A stretch of 64,000 nt of DNA. Source: Oscheius dolichura. Its lineage: Eukaryota > Nematoda > Chromadorea > Rhabditida > Rhabditidae. Every line of letters starts with the position of its first letter. Within the stretch, counting starts at the first letter, position 1. Of the stretch, positions 46,632 through 58,966 are shown one piece after another. The DNA lies in NCBI GenBank assembly GCA_932521035.1, contig OW051497.1, positions 8,060,001 to 8,124,000 on the forward strand. Direction: 5' to 3'. The position numbers were made by a program, and so were the translations under genes. Below the pieces are notes generated by a model, which saw nothing but the letters and a program-made list of their open reading frames with translations, was not told the origin of the DNA and made no database searches.

Positions 46632-46876
46632 ATGGTGCCTTCGTCCCAGAAGGTCGGGTTCTCTTTTCTCTTATTAAAGTCTCTTAATACTGATTTCAGA
46701 CTGTTTTTCTGGTGCCCTCACCGCCTGCTCCTCCTGGCCGGCACCCTTTCCTTTGCAGGAACCTCCGCCCCGTGAGGATCGTCGTCGAGCTGCCTCCTGG
46801 TAGCCGCCCTCTTCGCCTCCCTTCGTCTGCCACTCTGAAGGACCTCCTAGGCGCCGTGGTCTATCCCAGGCCCTAA
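46632..46876 (+). CDS. Possible 3'-terminal exons of an unidentified gene
   Basis: ATG at 46632 reads MVPSSQK to a GTCGGG donor at 46653. A GATTTCAG acceptor then leads into a 59-codon exon (46700-46876), including TVFLVPSPPAPPGRHPFLC, RIVVELPPGSRPLRLPSSAT and GAVVYPRP, in phase. The exon is far more C-rich than its surroundings. The stop codon TAA overlaps an AATAAA signal. It may be the end of a longer plus-strand gene or a relic in the repeat island. No domain recognised. Confidence 0.3.
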
Positions 46877-46880
46877 TAAA
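46875..46880 (+). terminator. AATAAA overlapping the proposed stop codon
   Basis: CCCTAATAAAG contains both the TAA stop and the AATAAA hexamer, which would give an almost zero-length 3' UTR up to the signal. Confidence 0.35.
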
Positions 46881-47829
46881 GATCTATTGTACCAGTTTTT
46901 GCTGCATTTTATTGTGATTATTTTAGTTGTGATCGCAAACTTGACCTGAACTGAATTAGATAAGGTAGCATCCTTTATATATTTATTCTCTCTTTCGAAA
47001 GAAGGGTAGATTCACGAGGAGTAGCCGATGACAGTCAACGCTATCAGCTTTTGTTACACATTCCAGCCAGTCGAATTAGAAAACAGGCTCGTATTTAAGT
47101 TTTCGTGGTTTACAAGAGCTGATCACAACATTTTATTCGGAAGCAATAAGTCATCAAGAATCGCTGAGGCCATCCGGCTTCAACAAAGGGGAGGCTTTTA
47201 ATCCTTCTGATTTTCAGGAGCATGCTTGTCTTATAATTACATTGTTATTGTTTCTCTTTAAGAATTACCCTTTTCCGTCACTTCAACGTCTGCAGGTGGC
47301 GAGGTATTCGCGCCCATCCCAAACATGTTATATTGCTTCTGAAAGAAAATATGATGTAGGGGGAAGAATATGAAATGGAAATCAGAGGTGTTCTCAAGAA
47401 AACACAACTAGACAGATATATGACACGTGGCACCTTGCCTGAATAAATGCAAGCGGATAAGAGGGGGAAAGGAGAAAAGACCTCGTCGTCTCCATAAATC
47501 GTGAGCCCTTCCCGCAATAAAGACTGATTGGCTTCTCATAGTAAATGTCTTTTGTTTGTAAATGTTTGGAATATCTGAAAAAAGAGTTGTTTATAGCGAC
47601 GTATCGCAGATTACCGCAAAAGAGTCATGAGTAAACTGGAAAAGTGAAAACCCCCCAGTAAGACTTCTTCGGTCCTGAATCATAATTCCCATCTATCGTG
47701 GCTGAGCTAAACCAAAATTGGTGTTATCTGATAAGCGAACAAATAGCTCGTCGCTAGAAACCCGTTCTTTTGATATTCAATGGGCGCATCTTCATTGTGA
47801 GTCACAATTTATCGTTCCTTTCATCGACC
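46881..47829. other. Intergenic, no gene recognised
   Basis: No supported exon. Short open frames on the minus strand (47278-47517) lack motifs. Confidence 0.45.
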
Positions 47830-48933
47830 CCTCTGACCAAACCAGTAGCAAATCCCACATTCCGTTGCAAGCGACTCATTGAAGTTACGTGAGTCCAGAG
47901 ACCCCTTATCCGTTAAAACCGCTCTCACCAGGACGCATTTTTGGTTTTTAGATCTCGCCGCCCCCTCTGTTTGCAGTATGACTCCATGACTGCACTTTTT
48001 TGGTCTACACATTGTTTATACTCCATTGATTATTCCCTTATTCATTCTTGCCACACCCATACAGCGAGGGGCTAGCGTTTTCAAAAGTTTGCCCTCAATC
48101 AGACGCCCCGGAACCTCCATATTGGATGGCTGTCCACATGCGAGTGACCAGTGGGGCCACCCTCCCGGCCTCCGCGCAGGCCTTTTTGCGGCCGTCGCAA
48201 ATTATTGATTTTAGCAAACCAACACGGTACGTCCACTAACCAAATCTCCATATGTTTATTTAACATTTGTTATATTAGGAGCATAGTTTAATTCCTCCGG
48301 ATTGATTATTTCTTGGCGCCAAAGAGATTCAAAACGATTGCCGGTATCAATGGTTGACTTCTTCCAAAAATTATAGCTTGATAAGACATTTTCGACAATA
48401 AAAACATTTCAACAGTCTCCAGCAATGATGTTAGGTATGCATAAGATCATCTTAAATTATAAAATTCAAAATCGAAGCTACATTTCAACATACATTATTC
48501 TGGCCTCGCTGGACTTTCTTTGCATAAACATTTCCCGTGTGAACCTTTATACGGACGTTGCGTTCTTTTTCTTCCGTCTCACTTTGTCTCCTTTCCTTTC
48601 TTCTTCTCAGATGTTTATTTAAATCGTATGTCAAACAGAAAAATTGTCCCAGGTATGCAAGCCGAGGCATGGTGGTCTCCCAGGGAGGTAGGAAGTCCAC
48701 AGATAATAGCCCCACTGTCCGGCCTCCGACTGACACCAGTCGCCAATCTCGTGAGTTCAATTATATATTTTTATCGTGTTCAAATGGGTCTTGTTCAACC
48801 GAAGGTTTATATCTGTTTGCATTTCACGAGTACTGATCTAAGTTTGCAAAAGGGGGCAAACCCGGGTCAGGGGTGTTTTGCAGATCTGCTGCTGGCTGCA
48901 GAAAGTCATTTGAATAATGAGACACTCTGTTAG
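47830..48933 (+). CDS. Probable exons of an unidentified gene or alternative 5' part of the MRTF gene
   Basis: Coding-like plus-strand exons: about 47830-47891 (PLTKPVANPTFRCKRLIEVT, GTGAGT donor); about 48061-48230 after an ATACAG acceptor (KVCPQSDAPEPPYWMAVHMR, VTSGATLPASAQAFLRPSQI, IDFSKPTR, GTACGT donor); and about 48653-48751 (YASRGMVVSQGGRKSTDNSP, TVRPPTDTSRQS, GTGAGT donor), joined in phase to the preceding exon. The last donor could splice to a short terminal exon at 48888-48933 (LLLAAESHLNNETLC, stop) or, also in phase, to the 49.56-kb exon of the MRTF gene. No domain recognised. Confidence 0.4.
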
Positions 48934-49410
48934 TATTCTGATTAAAATTTATAATGAGATCGCATTCCACCTTATTTTGCTTCACATCATTGTAGAAACC
49001 CCCTTTTTTTCTCCCGTTTCCAGTTTAAATTCAGAAGCGATTGTTTAGATCTATCTGTTCCTATTTAAAGAACTTTTAGCTAACTTCACGATAAATTATG
49101 ATAGCGGAAAGCGGTTTAACGATCTATAAATTTTGTGCCCTAATGAGGTCTCATTGGGCCTGGCGTCTTAATGGGTCTAGTACACCAAGTTCCGTCAAAT
49201 TTTCGTGAAGTTTTTTTTAAAAATCTCGTTGAAATTTCCTTTTTTTGGCGCGAACGTTTGTGTTATGCCGGAACATTCATGTTTGTTGCAGAGGGTTTAA
49301 CGGTTTCGTCATATCAGCGCATTATTTTAATCAGGAACGCGCATAACTGCTTCGATGGAATTCTTGGATCCTGTGATGACTGTTGCTTACCGTAATCCAA
49401 CTTTCTTTCA

Positions 49411-52400
49411 GATGAGCATCCCCCGAAGGGCTGAGAGACCGAGCAACCCCATTCGACCACTACAACCTCGTCCCCCGACCATGCATCGCATTGTAATACG
49501 TGCAAATGATGCAGGTAATCTTAGAAAAGCAGTGATAAAAGATATATTTCCGTATTTCAGAATGCTCTTCTTCCTCATCAACAAGAGGTAAGGCGTCAGG
49601 AAAAAAGCAAAACACGCCCTTTCCTGCTTCCGGTGATGTGTAAGGGTTGAGCTACACCTTATGTTCTCGCGAGGGTCATTTTGTTTGATCGCAGTTGTTT
49701 CTTTGACGCCGCTGCCGTCCCGGACGACCATCAATCTCATTTCCAAGGATCTCTAGTAAAAAGAAAATGGTTTCACCCATGGCAATTGACCTTGTGCGCG
49801 TATGAGAAGAAAATGAACGCCAAAAAATGAGTGGAGAGACTTTTCTTCTCTTTTTCTTCCCCCCGTAGACTGTTGAATTTCTACGCCGAACACGCCTAGA
49901 GCTTGATCTTATTGCATCCGAGACACATTCCCGTGCACATGTGCTTCTAGCGTGATGGTAGTTCTTTTTCCATTTTTCACTCACCCGCTCTCTCACTCTC
50001 GTGTGCGTACGGGAACGAATGCCTGCGGCGATCGGCGATCACTATGGCGCAACGACTGCTTTGTAATGGCAGCTTCTCGGCTCGAAAACTACGCCAACTG
50101 CGCTCCTGTTTACGAAGTCGAACTGACAAGGTCCTGCCTCTAAGCGATCCTAGGTCTCTTTTGCATGTTCCCAAAACAACTATCCGTTTCCTCTTCTCCG
50201 AGACCGGGAGAGCGGCTGAGAACGAGTTCCGGCTTCTTTCTCCCCCAAGTGATTTCGGATCAGTTAGAGCCTGCTCACTCGAAGTGACTGTAAACAAATC
50301 GACGCCCCTTGGAGTACCCCAATACTATACCTTCCTCTCTTTACGTGTCGGCGTTTTTCTTTTCCTCATATTTTCCTGACTCAACTTTTAGTTGAATCAA
50401 CCCGAGTGCTTTCAGCTCACCGTTGGGGAAACTCTGCCAGCCACGTCAGTAATACCGGCGCCCCTTGTCACTATAGCTCTGCGTATTCCTATCTATATCG
50501 ATATAACTTGCCCTTTTCTACCGTATCTTCCGCAAAAGTTCCTTGTCTTCTTTTTCTTTTGTATCATTCGTTCCTGGAAAACGTTACCCATGGCGATGGA
50601 GTGCCTAGTAATATTAAAAAAGCAGCATTCAAGAGGGCAGATGGATGCAGGTGGTGGTGGGAGAGAGTCAAACCACTAGAATGTCCAGCTGTCTTTCACT
50701 ATCATGTATGTTCGTCGTTGGCAAGCGCATCCCATGTCTCTGCAGATGTAATTCTTGCCATTCGGGCCAGATGCGTCATTTAGGTTCTTTCTGAATATCC
50801 GGCTTCCGTCTCCCATTTTTAACGTTTTCTCTAAAATCTGAGTCTTATAGACGCGTAAATCAACCTATTTCAACAGTATTTTCTCTTTTTCTTATTTGGT
50901 AATGATGAAAGTTTAGAAATCAGTCCATTTATGGGGAAAATTCACCTCATCGGGCCCTTTTAGTTGCATCATCTAGGCAGACAAACCGACTCCTGAATTT
51001 TAATCTTTACGTATCTCCAAAGGTCTTGCCAGTTGACGTGTACACCCCCATCAGATGGCTCAGTACTCCCTCACTTATATGGTAATAGACTCTTTGGAAT
51101 TCATGGCGCTTCACCCTAACTCCCCCGGTGTAGGCGGACCGCTCTTGACCAGTTGGCGAGCTCAGTCACCCCACAAAGACGTAAGTAATCATCGCTTCGG
51201 TATCTTTGCAACAGCTGATGTTTTGAGCTAGTTTGAGCTACTTCGTTGTTCCGCTCTTTTTACCGCCTACACTTCCTCCTCATCCAGATGTTGCTACTTT
51301 GTTCTTTTGGTTCTCAAGTTGGGAAATGACTCTCACATTTTCAGAGGACTGTGTCCGCTTTCGCAGGGAACTACTTCGTAGGAAGTTTGAACAACGGCCC
51401 AGCAGGGAGCGACTTGTCACTCAGCATATTCTACTGTCAGGTAAGAGAAGAGAAGAGGGAGCAGATACCGCCGCCTAATAACAAGCAATATAACGGGAGG
51501 GCAACGCCTGCCCCCTTTGATATCCTCCCCCACTGGCAGTTGACTCAGATCCGCTCACAGACATAATTCCAGTTCACCCTTTCGCAATTGTAAGGGCCAA
51601 TCATTTTTGAATGTGCTCATGAAGTAGAGCCCGATCTCCCCTTATTTACAACTTGCCATGGAACCTTCCCTGCACACGTAGGACAAGATCTCCCTCCTGG
51701 CAATCAGTCACAGCGTAAAAAGAGCAAAGAAGTAGGACCAGTGATTGCCCTAGGGCGCCAAGAGCTTGGTTTTTGAAAGATTCTCGAGCACGGTGGTTAC
51801 TTCCGCGCTTTCTCTCTGTCCCTCTCTCACCATCCTCTCTACTTCTGGCCACGATAGAATCGATAGGCTCGTCACTTCCACTTAACTCTATGTTTACTCA
51901 TGATCACTTTTTTCTGTTCAGATGGACGAGTCTCTCCACTAATTGAACAACAAGCTCGTGCGTTACGGCAGAATAGGATCAAAAACAGTCTCAGTCGCAA
52001 ACTAGGACAGAGGCCCGGTCCATTAGAATTAGTCACTCGTAAGATATTACAAGTCGACGCTGAGTTGGAAAACGCTATTCAAGGTTAGACAAACGCTTTC
52101 AATTGATTGTAAACGGTCTTATTTAAAGAGGGACGACTACTCTTCACGCCAACAAAAGAACCAAACCAGGAAGAAGACGTTGAAGAGCACCCGACGCCAA
52201 TAACTGCAGGTAAAGCACAGTAAAGTCAAGGGTTTTCCCAAACATCTGGTAGTTAAGTGATTTGAACTCACATAGTACGTAACTATGCACGTGGGGAGCT
52301 GTTCTCAGCGTGTAAGATGTTTCCAATCACAATGAAAGCCACGCGGAGGAAGCTATTTCCATCTTTTATTTTTTTTCTATTATCTCATTGAACTAAAATT

Positions 52401-55400
52401 AAAGAAGAATGACTTCCCGGCTAATTTAATGCAAATTTTTCAGATATGGAGGTTGTTGCTACTGTAAAACAGCCGCCAAAATCGTTGAACTCTCTCACTA
52501 ACAAGGGTATCCTCCGTAAAGTGAGCTTTCCTGGTCTCTGCTTCTAATTAACCGTTTAATGTTTAGCCTACAAAAGCAAATCCCTATAAACCTTTCGAGC
52601 AAAGCGGCCCCCGCTCAAAGACAAAAACACCGGAGTCGAGATTGGACTCCATCGAGGAAAATTCATTGCGAACAAGCCAGGTTAGTGTAAATTGCCTTGA
52701 TCTCTTGAGTAAACCCGTAAATTAAGATTCCTCGAGTAGATGAGCACAACAACTATGAGCTCCTTTTACAACAGCAGCAATTGTTTTTGCAATGGCAAAA
52801 CGAGACAGAAACGGATTGTCTGCCCAGCTCAGAGACTACGCTGATTGATCAGGGAAGCTCAACACCAACGTCAAATGGTTGTGTCTCGGTAATTTCTGAT
52901 CCTTCGACTTGAAATCACATCCTGTTTTCAGTTGATGAGACGGAAATTGAGTGATCTAAAAGTGCAGGAGTTGAAAAACGAATGCAAAAAGAGGAATCTT
53001 CCCGTCTCAGGTTGGCATTTGCTTCGTTTAGTCTCAATTAGCTGCTCTGTCTAGTTGCAACAGTGTAAATGAGCAGACGAACTATGGGCAATTAATAGCA
53101 TTTACATGCCAATCGCGTGTCTTGCTCATTGTGTTTTGTGAGCAGAAAATTAAGCATCGTTTTCAGGAGCCAAGCCCCAACTTCTCGAAAGGCTCCGTGG
53201 TTTTGAGAAGGACATTCTCGGAGCTACTCCACCTCCGTCGCCGCCAATTCAAAAGGATGATCACAGCTTGAATGACAATCTCTCGGATAAAGGTCAAGAC
53301 TCCCACATGTTGTCGCACTGCAATGGCAAGTTTTGACCGTTCTTCGATTTTCGACTTCCCTCTTCAAACAAATACTGATGGATCTGTTTTCAGGCGTTTC
53401 ACGTCAGTGTAGCCCTCCGGAAATAATATTCCAGTCTGAAACATCCTTAAAGTACGTGATTTTTAACTCTTTTATTTTCAAACATAGTCGATCAGTATAC
53501 AGCCGACCTGATTTTTGGCTAACCCGCGGGCTCTTTTGAAAAGTTTAACACTGCATAGAAAATCTATGAGCAGCTAAGATCGGCAGATGCCACAAGCCAT
53601 CCATCGGCGCCTTGATCTCTGATGAGCCCAAAAGTTCCTAGTCATTTGTACATGTCTCGACCCCGGCCCGTTCCTGAAGCAAAAAAAGCAATGCTCTAGG
53701 TTACAAATGTTGGCGGAAGTTGAGAACAGGCGCATCTTATCCGGGGGAAAGGAACTATTTCCGATTTCTTATTTCTCACGGATGAAATTTTAGGGCTCCC
53801 ACCCAGCAGAAGGACTTTCACCATCCGCCGTCGTTGAGGACAATTCAGCCACAGCAGATGCAGGTCCAGGGAAATGGCTCCCAGTTGGTGCAGGTTCGTC
53901 TTCTTCGGTCTTCTGCTAGCTGTGACTTTGTTGACTTGGTTCTTTGATCTTACCAAACGGAGGACATTCCTCTTCTCCTAACAGTTGTCGCCTAACTACA
54001 CATCTTGTGCATGTGGGGCAAGATTGTTTTTCGGCAGCGCGGCAGTTGGCATTTCTCGACAAAACGGCACGATTCCAAGTCCCGTAGATCCCAGATGCGC
54101 CATTCACATGAAACTATTAGCGCGATACTGAGAAAGAGGGAGATGATCATAAACTTTTTTTGATTGACATTTCATGTGAAAAACATAAAATGATATCAAC
54201 ATTTCGTAGACAGAGTGGCCGTCTTCCCGTCTGTCATTTTTAAGAAATTGGACCCCGACGAGAAGAGCAAAAAAAGGAAAGACGGATCTATATAGTCTCG
54301 CCGTTCAAACTTTTCTTGTCTCGTTCGGAGAATACCTGAAATTTTTGACATTGTAATCTGAGCAAACGGTGTTTACCAGGAAACAGAGAAAGTTCAACTT
54401 TTCGTTTCTATTTTTAAGAAAGCATAGCTAAATTCTATTTACTTGTTGTGATGAACTCACGAAATACCTGCCATTAGGTTTGATTTAATTGGCTATTCCT
54501 CCGCATACAACAATAGGATTCTTGATCCTCTTAAAAGAAGGTGTAACAATCACCTCACGTTACGAGCCAGCGTAGGATGTCAAGATCGGGTTCGAAACAA
54601 ACAACTGTGAAATCCATGTGAATTATATTATTTTTAGCTCTACGATGAGAAGGGGAATCTCCTCGGCTTGGGGACGGTTCAACTCCAACCGGATAACCAA
54701 ACACAGACAGTTGTTTTGTAAGTTTTATGGAAAGTACTGTACTCACAGTGGACGTTATAGGCAGCAGAGGATAATCCCAGCGCCTTCCTCTTCAGTTCAT
54801 CAACCAACCCAGCTTGTTGAACAACACCACGTTCCTGTATCAATCGCGCCTGCTCCGCGTGTACTTCACAGCGCGGGTACTGGTCACTTGCAAAAACAGC
54901 AAGATGGCACCTTCTGCTTCGCTCAAATGGGTTCTGGAGGCCAGTTCACAGCTGTCCCTCACAATGAGATGGTCGTCGACAGTCATCACAAGCTCCAGAC
55001 AGTTCAGAAAGCTCCCGTTATGGTGAACACAGGTACCATTAGATATTTTCTGCTTTTTAGAATATCATTTTCAGTCATGGCTCCACCATCATCAGCCGGT
55101 CCATCACGTGTCGCAATGACAACTGTTAATAAGTCTAGCAGTCTGGCAACAGGTGCGTTAGATCATGCAATAGATGTGTGAAACGCGAAAATGTTTCAGC
55201 TCAACCACCCAGTCAAACTCTGATGTCTTCACCTCATGTTGTTGTAATGTTTCAACCGAAATGCCAACCTGTGCAGGAGATTCAAAGACCTCAGCAGTTG
55301 ACAGGAAATAGATTGTCAAGCCCAAAGTGCGCCTTCACCCAGAAAAGTCTAGCAAAACAAGTTTTAGGCTGCAACGCAGTCCGAGGATCGCCGATCATCC

Positions 55401-57166
55401 CGAATGCTCGCCAAGCATGCCACTGGACGAAGGAAATAGAGCTGGCAGTTGCACACCGATTGAAGTGATCAAAGAGAACGACGAAAAGATTACTCTCGAC
55501 CCGAATGATCCATCTTCCGTCTTAACCCCGACAACTTTGCAAATGCATGAGGATATGCTCAGAAAGCAGCACAAGTTGATAGAGAGTCTCGAGCAGGAGG
55601 TTACGGTGGCACAGGATATGCTCAGGAAACAGCAGCAAATAATCCTTGCGGCTAAAAAGACACAGGTAGATTTAGTTTGTTCGCGACAAGTGTCCATTTT
55701 TAGCAGAAGTTGAGAGAACGTCAAAGATACGAAAATGAAGAGGCTGATCAGCAATGGGTCAGGAATATGGACATCCGCAATCTGAACAAGTCTCATATTC
55801 AGAACTTCCTGCAGCACAAGGGTCACATTCAGAAGCTAACGGTATTTATCCTTTTTTCTATTTTTGATTCCCGTCTTCAGAACATCAGCAAAGAGCATAA
55901 TCGCCTAAAAATGACGGAGGAACGCCTCCAAGAAGAATTACACGTTGACCAGGCGGTTCATGACATCGTTCGTCTGATTAAACAGGACCCTCGTACAGCT
56001 CTGTTGATTGTCCAACTCCTGAGAAAATATCAACTGGAAAGGACACAGGTTGATATCCCGCAGCCCACGTTAGAAAGCACGGAAGACGACGAAGTGGTAA
56101 CAGCTCTCTCTATTCTTTTTATGGTTTAATTTTCAGATTGAGATGAGCTCAGTTGAGAATCCACAGAAGGTCGACAGTGTTCAGTCCAGCTACTCCGAGA
56201 GAAAATCTTCTCTTGGCTCGGAGACCTCTACATCCCGTTCCAGTTCTGTTAGCTACACGGAGAGACCAAGAATGATGCCTCCTCATCTTAACCAACCGAT
56301 GCACCTCGGAAATATGTACTACTCTGACCCGTAAGGCTTTGTACCTTCTTTTTAAATGCAGTCTATTCAGAATGAATGATAAGCATTGTGACGAGAACGT
56401 GGACATGGAAGCCATCTTCAAGAGCGTGTTGGAGGATGCGAATCGTGGTCTTCCCGAAGAAGGAACCCCTGAGCAGAATGTCGAGTGTACTGTGTCGGCT
56501 ACAATGGAGTCCCCCAAGCAAGCAATCAACCAGATGCAATGGAATCCTATGGTAAGCAGGCATTCACTTTGCTTTCAAGAGACTATTTCCAGATCCGCCA
56601 AACGGTTTACGTACCACACAGTCAAATGGTGTCTGATCCTCATATCCCTGAGCAAATGACAGTTCATAAAGAGCACGAGATGAATCCTCACATGAACCAG
56701 AGCTTATCACAACAGGTTAATCACCTGCAAACAGAGTTGGACAAGTACGGAGCTGGATATCCTGCTGTAAGTGAAAGGAGGGCATTCTTTGTTATTGATG
56801 GGCTTCAGAACAATTATCCTACTCTTGATGAGGTTATGGCGGTTGTCCAAGCTGACACTGACTTTGCTACGGAACCATTCGGAGGAGTAGAATACGGCAG
56901 TGAGGAGCTTGCTCAACTTCTCGGCGATGACTGGCTCAATTGTGCCGAGAGGAGCATCTCTCACGATGGGCAGTATGTTCCTTATCAGGATGAGGTACCC
57001 ATTTCTTGAATTTCTCCCTAAATAAACTATTCAGAGCGGTCGTAGAACAGATCCAATGAGCATGGGAATGCCGATGGACACTAACGACCATCACAACATT
57101 GGTATGGATTGGCTGGACGAGGTACTTCATCATGAGCCGGTGGATACCCAACTATTCGGCCATTAG
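49411..57166 (+). CDS. Myocardin-related transcription factor (RPEL, SAP, coiled coil, activation domain)
   Basis: Actin-regulated coactivator of SRF: G-actin binds RPEL motifs, and actin polymerisation frees the protein for the nucleus. Exon at 49411 begins MSIPRRAERPSNPIRPLQPR directly after TTTCTTTCAG. RPEL motif 1 is in exon 51345-51440 (LLRRKFEQRPSRERLVTQHI), motif 2 in 51922-52083 (SLSRKLGQRPGPLELVTRKI). A Gln-rich stretch (YELLLQQQQLFLQWQ) is followed by a SAP domain across 52933-53010 and 53167-53292 (RRKLSDLKVQELKNECKKRN; GAKPQLLERLRGFEKDILGA). A coiled coil lies near 55.5-55.7 kb (LRKQHKLIESLEQEVTVAQD) and further helices near 55.7-56.0 kb. The acidic C-terminus resembles an activation domain (EELAQLLGDDWLN; NIGMDWLDEVLHHEP). 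About 20 exons; phases from 51.1 kb onward join. Exons between 49.6 and 51.1 kb are unclear, and a third RPEL was not found. Confidence 0.84.
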
Positions 57167-57837
57167 TCATAGGAGCTAGCTAGCCCGTAGAACGTGTGTC
57201 AGGATAGGGTTTGTTAATATATAATATCTCATATCATCTATGGGGTTTAACCCTCGTTCTCCATTGTTTATAATTCCTCAATTTAACGTCCATTCCACAA
57301 AGCAAAAAACTTTTCCCACAAAAAAACTTCCCATTCTTTATTCTATTGCATAGTATTGTTATATCCCTCCGGTGCTTGCATAACTTTGTATTTATTCCTC
57401 CTTTTTGTACTATTCCTTTGTTCCTATTTCTGTAGCCTTCTCTCATCCTACTGTAGTCATCCTCTTTGTCATTTTACGTTGTATGGTGGCTTTATTACCC
57501 GCGTGCTTTACCTAACGTGTATCGCATTCCAGTTTATAATCATGGTGCCTTCTCACCCCTCTTCCTCTCTCAAAAGATAGGGAACCATGTAAACAACACA
57601 ATCTCGGTTAACAATTTCGCGACGGTAGAAAACAGAAAAATCATTCCCCGAGTAATTTCCTTGGCTAGATTTTGTTGAAATAATAATCAAATAGGCAGTT
57701 TAGAATTCCCTTCGCTTCAGTTAAATTTCCAAATATTGAAGTGTTTTCCATTGTTTATCATTCGCACAGTTGCCCATTCCGACGTGCCTTTCTGGCAAAA
57801 AACAAAACCTAGCTATTCCCTGCTTTTCTTTCTCCCC

Positions 57838-57843
57838 AATAAA
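57838..57843 (+). terminator. Poly(A) signal of the MRTF gene
   Basis: AATAAA about 670 nt past the stop codon at 57166. The intervening pyrimidine-rich, non-coding DNA fits a long 3' UTR. No closer canonical hexamer with a good context was seen. Confidence 0.5.
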
Positions 57844-57899
57844 TGGTTATTACGCAATATCGGTGTTTTAATTTCATAAGGAATTTGCAGGAGGATACA

Positions 57900-58860
57900 G
57901 TGGTGTAAAGATTAGAGGGCACTGAAGCAGATAGCTCGTATCACAAATGTCAGTCAACTTTTTATTCAGCCCCCGGTGACATCGGCGGCGGGGAAAAGAG
58001 ATGAAACATCTTGTCGGACAAAAAGGAGACGGGACAAAAACGATCATTAGCACTCTCGACGAGGATCCGAGGTGTAGACAATCTATTTTTATCAGAGTTG
58101 AGTTGGAAAATAGACCAGAACACGCTCTCCGGAGCAAACTATGAGAAACAATCCCAGGGAAATGAAGACAGCTGTACGGGGAAAACGGGAACTACATTTG
58201 TGATCAAAAGGCAGATCCAGGCAGATTGAAAATGGGAGAAAGGCGAAGGCCCACATAGAATCTAGTAGTAAACAAATGCTATCAGACAGTAAGGAGGAGG
58301 CAGAGGTGTAGATTACTCCCCGAGGCCGGTATCTTTCCGTGGCCATAATCAATCAGTGTGCCTCCTGCTCGCTTATCATTTTTTGGCGGACTTGACTAGA
58401 GAGAAAATGGCTGGAACAAAATGATAAATATTGCCCATGGGGAAGGGGGAAGAGATCGGAGAGACTCCCATCATAGAGGGATTGGTGGATTGACGTCTAC
58501 AACTAAGGTAAAGGGGCCAAGTACCTGAAATTGAAAGGAAATAGATCATTCTTAGAATTATAAACAGTTGCCATAATTAGACAGTTAGAACAAAATGAAG
58601 GAGGGTGATGAGAGAAAGACAATTAATTCTGGGGCTGTGGCAAGGCTTTCCTAGAAGACAAATTACAGGCTAGACTATAAAACGGAGAATTTGATCAGCT
58701 GAGCGGGAATTAGTCATCTTTGGGCAGGAAACAATTCCTACAGTAATCCTCATCGTCCAGAGGCGCTTTTTCTTCCAGTGCTTTTTAACCTCGTCTGCAG
58801 AGAAAAGATCTTTCCAGGTCTGGCCATTAGTGATTATTGCCCACTTGAGCAACGACATCA
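57900..58860. other. Intergenic, distal vitellogenin upstream region
   Basis: No gene supported. TTATCA (a GATA-factor core on the opposite strand) occurs near 58372, and more promoter-like elements cluster just upstream of the vitellogenin start. Confidence 0.5.
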
Positions 58861-58864
58861 ACCG

Positions 58865-58933
58865 TTATCATACTGTCAATCGCCCCTCCTCCTATCTGGA
58901 GAGCCGAACCGTCAGTCAAATCTGGTTTAAATA
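58865..58933 (+). promoter_or_regulatory. Vitellogenin promoter: GATA site, TGTCAAT box, TATA-like box
   Basis: TTATCA at 58865-58870 (a GATA core, similar to the VPE2 element) is followed after 3 nt by TGTCAAT at 58874-58880 (identical to the VPE1 box described for C. elegans vit genes). A TATA-like TTTAAATA lies at 58926-58933, 33 nt before the ATG. This leaves room only for a leader of roughly ten nucleotides, as is typical of vit genes. Intestinal, female/hermaphrodite-specific expression is inferred from the gene family. Confidence 0.75.
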
Positions 58934-58966
58934 GCGAGGGTTCGGAGTGTCCGGCACCACTTCGGG

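Noticed and set aside
49977-50379. Overlapping ~110-codon frames on both strands
   Set aside because: Neither has splice-bounded structure consistent with the MRTF exons nor any motif. The basic Arg/Ser composition is likely a compositional effect.
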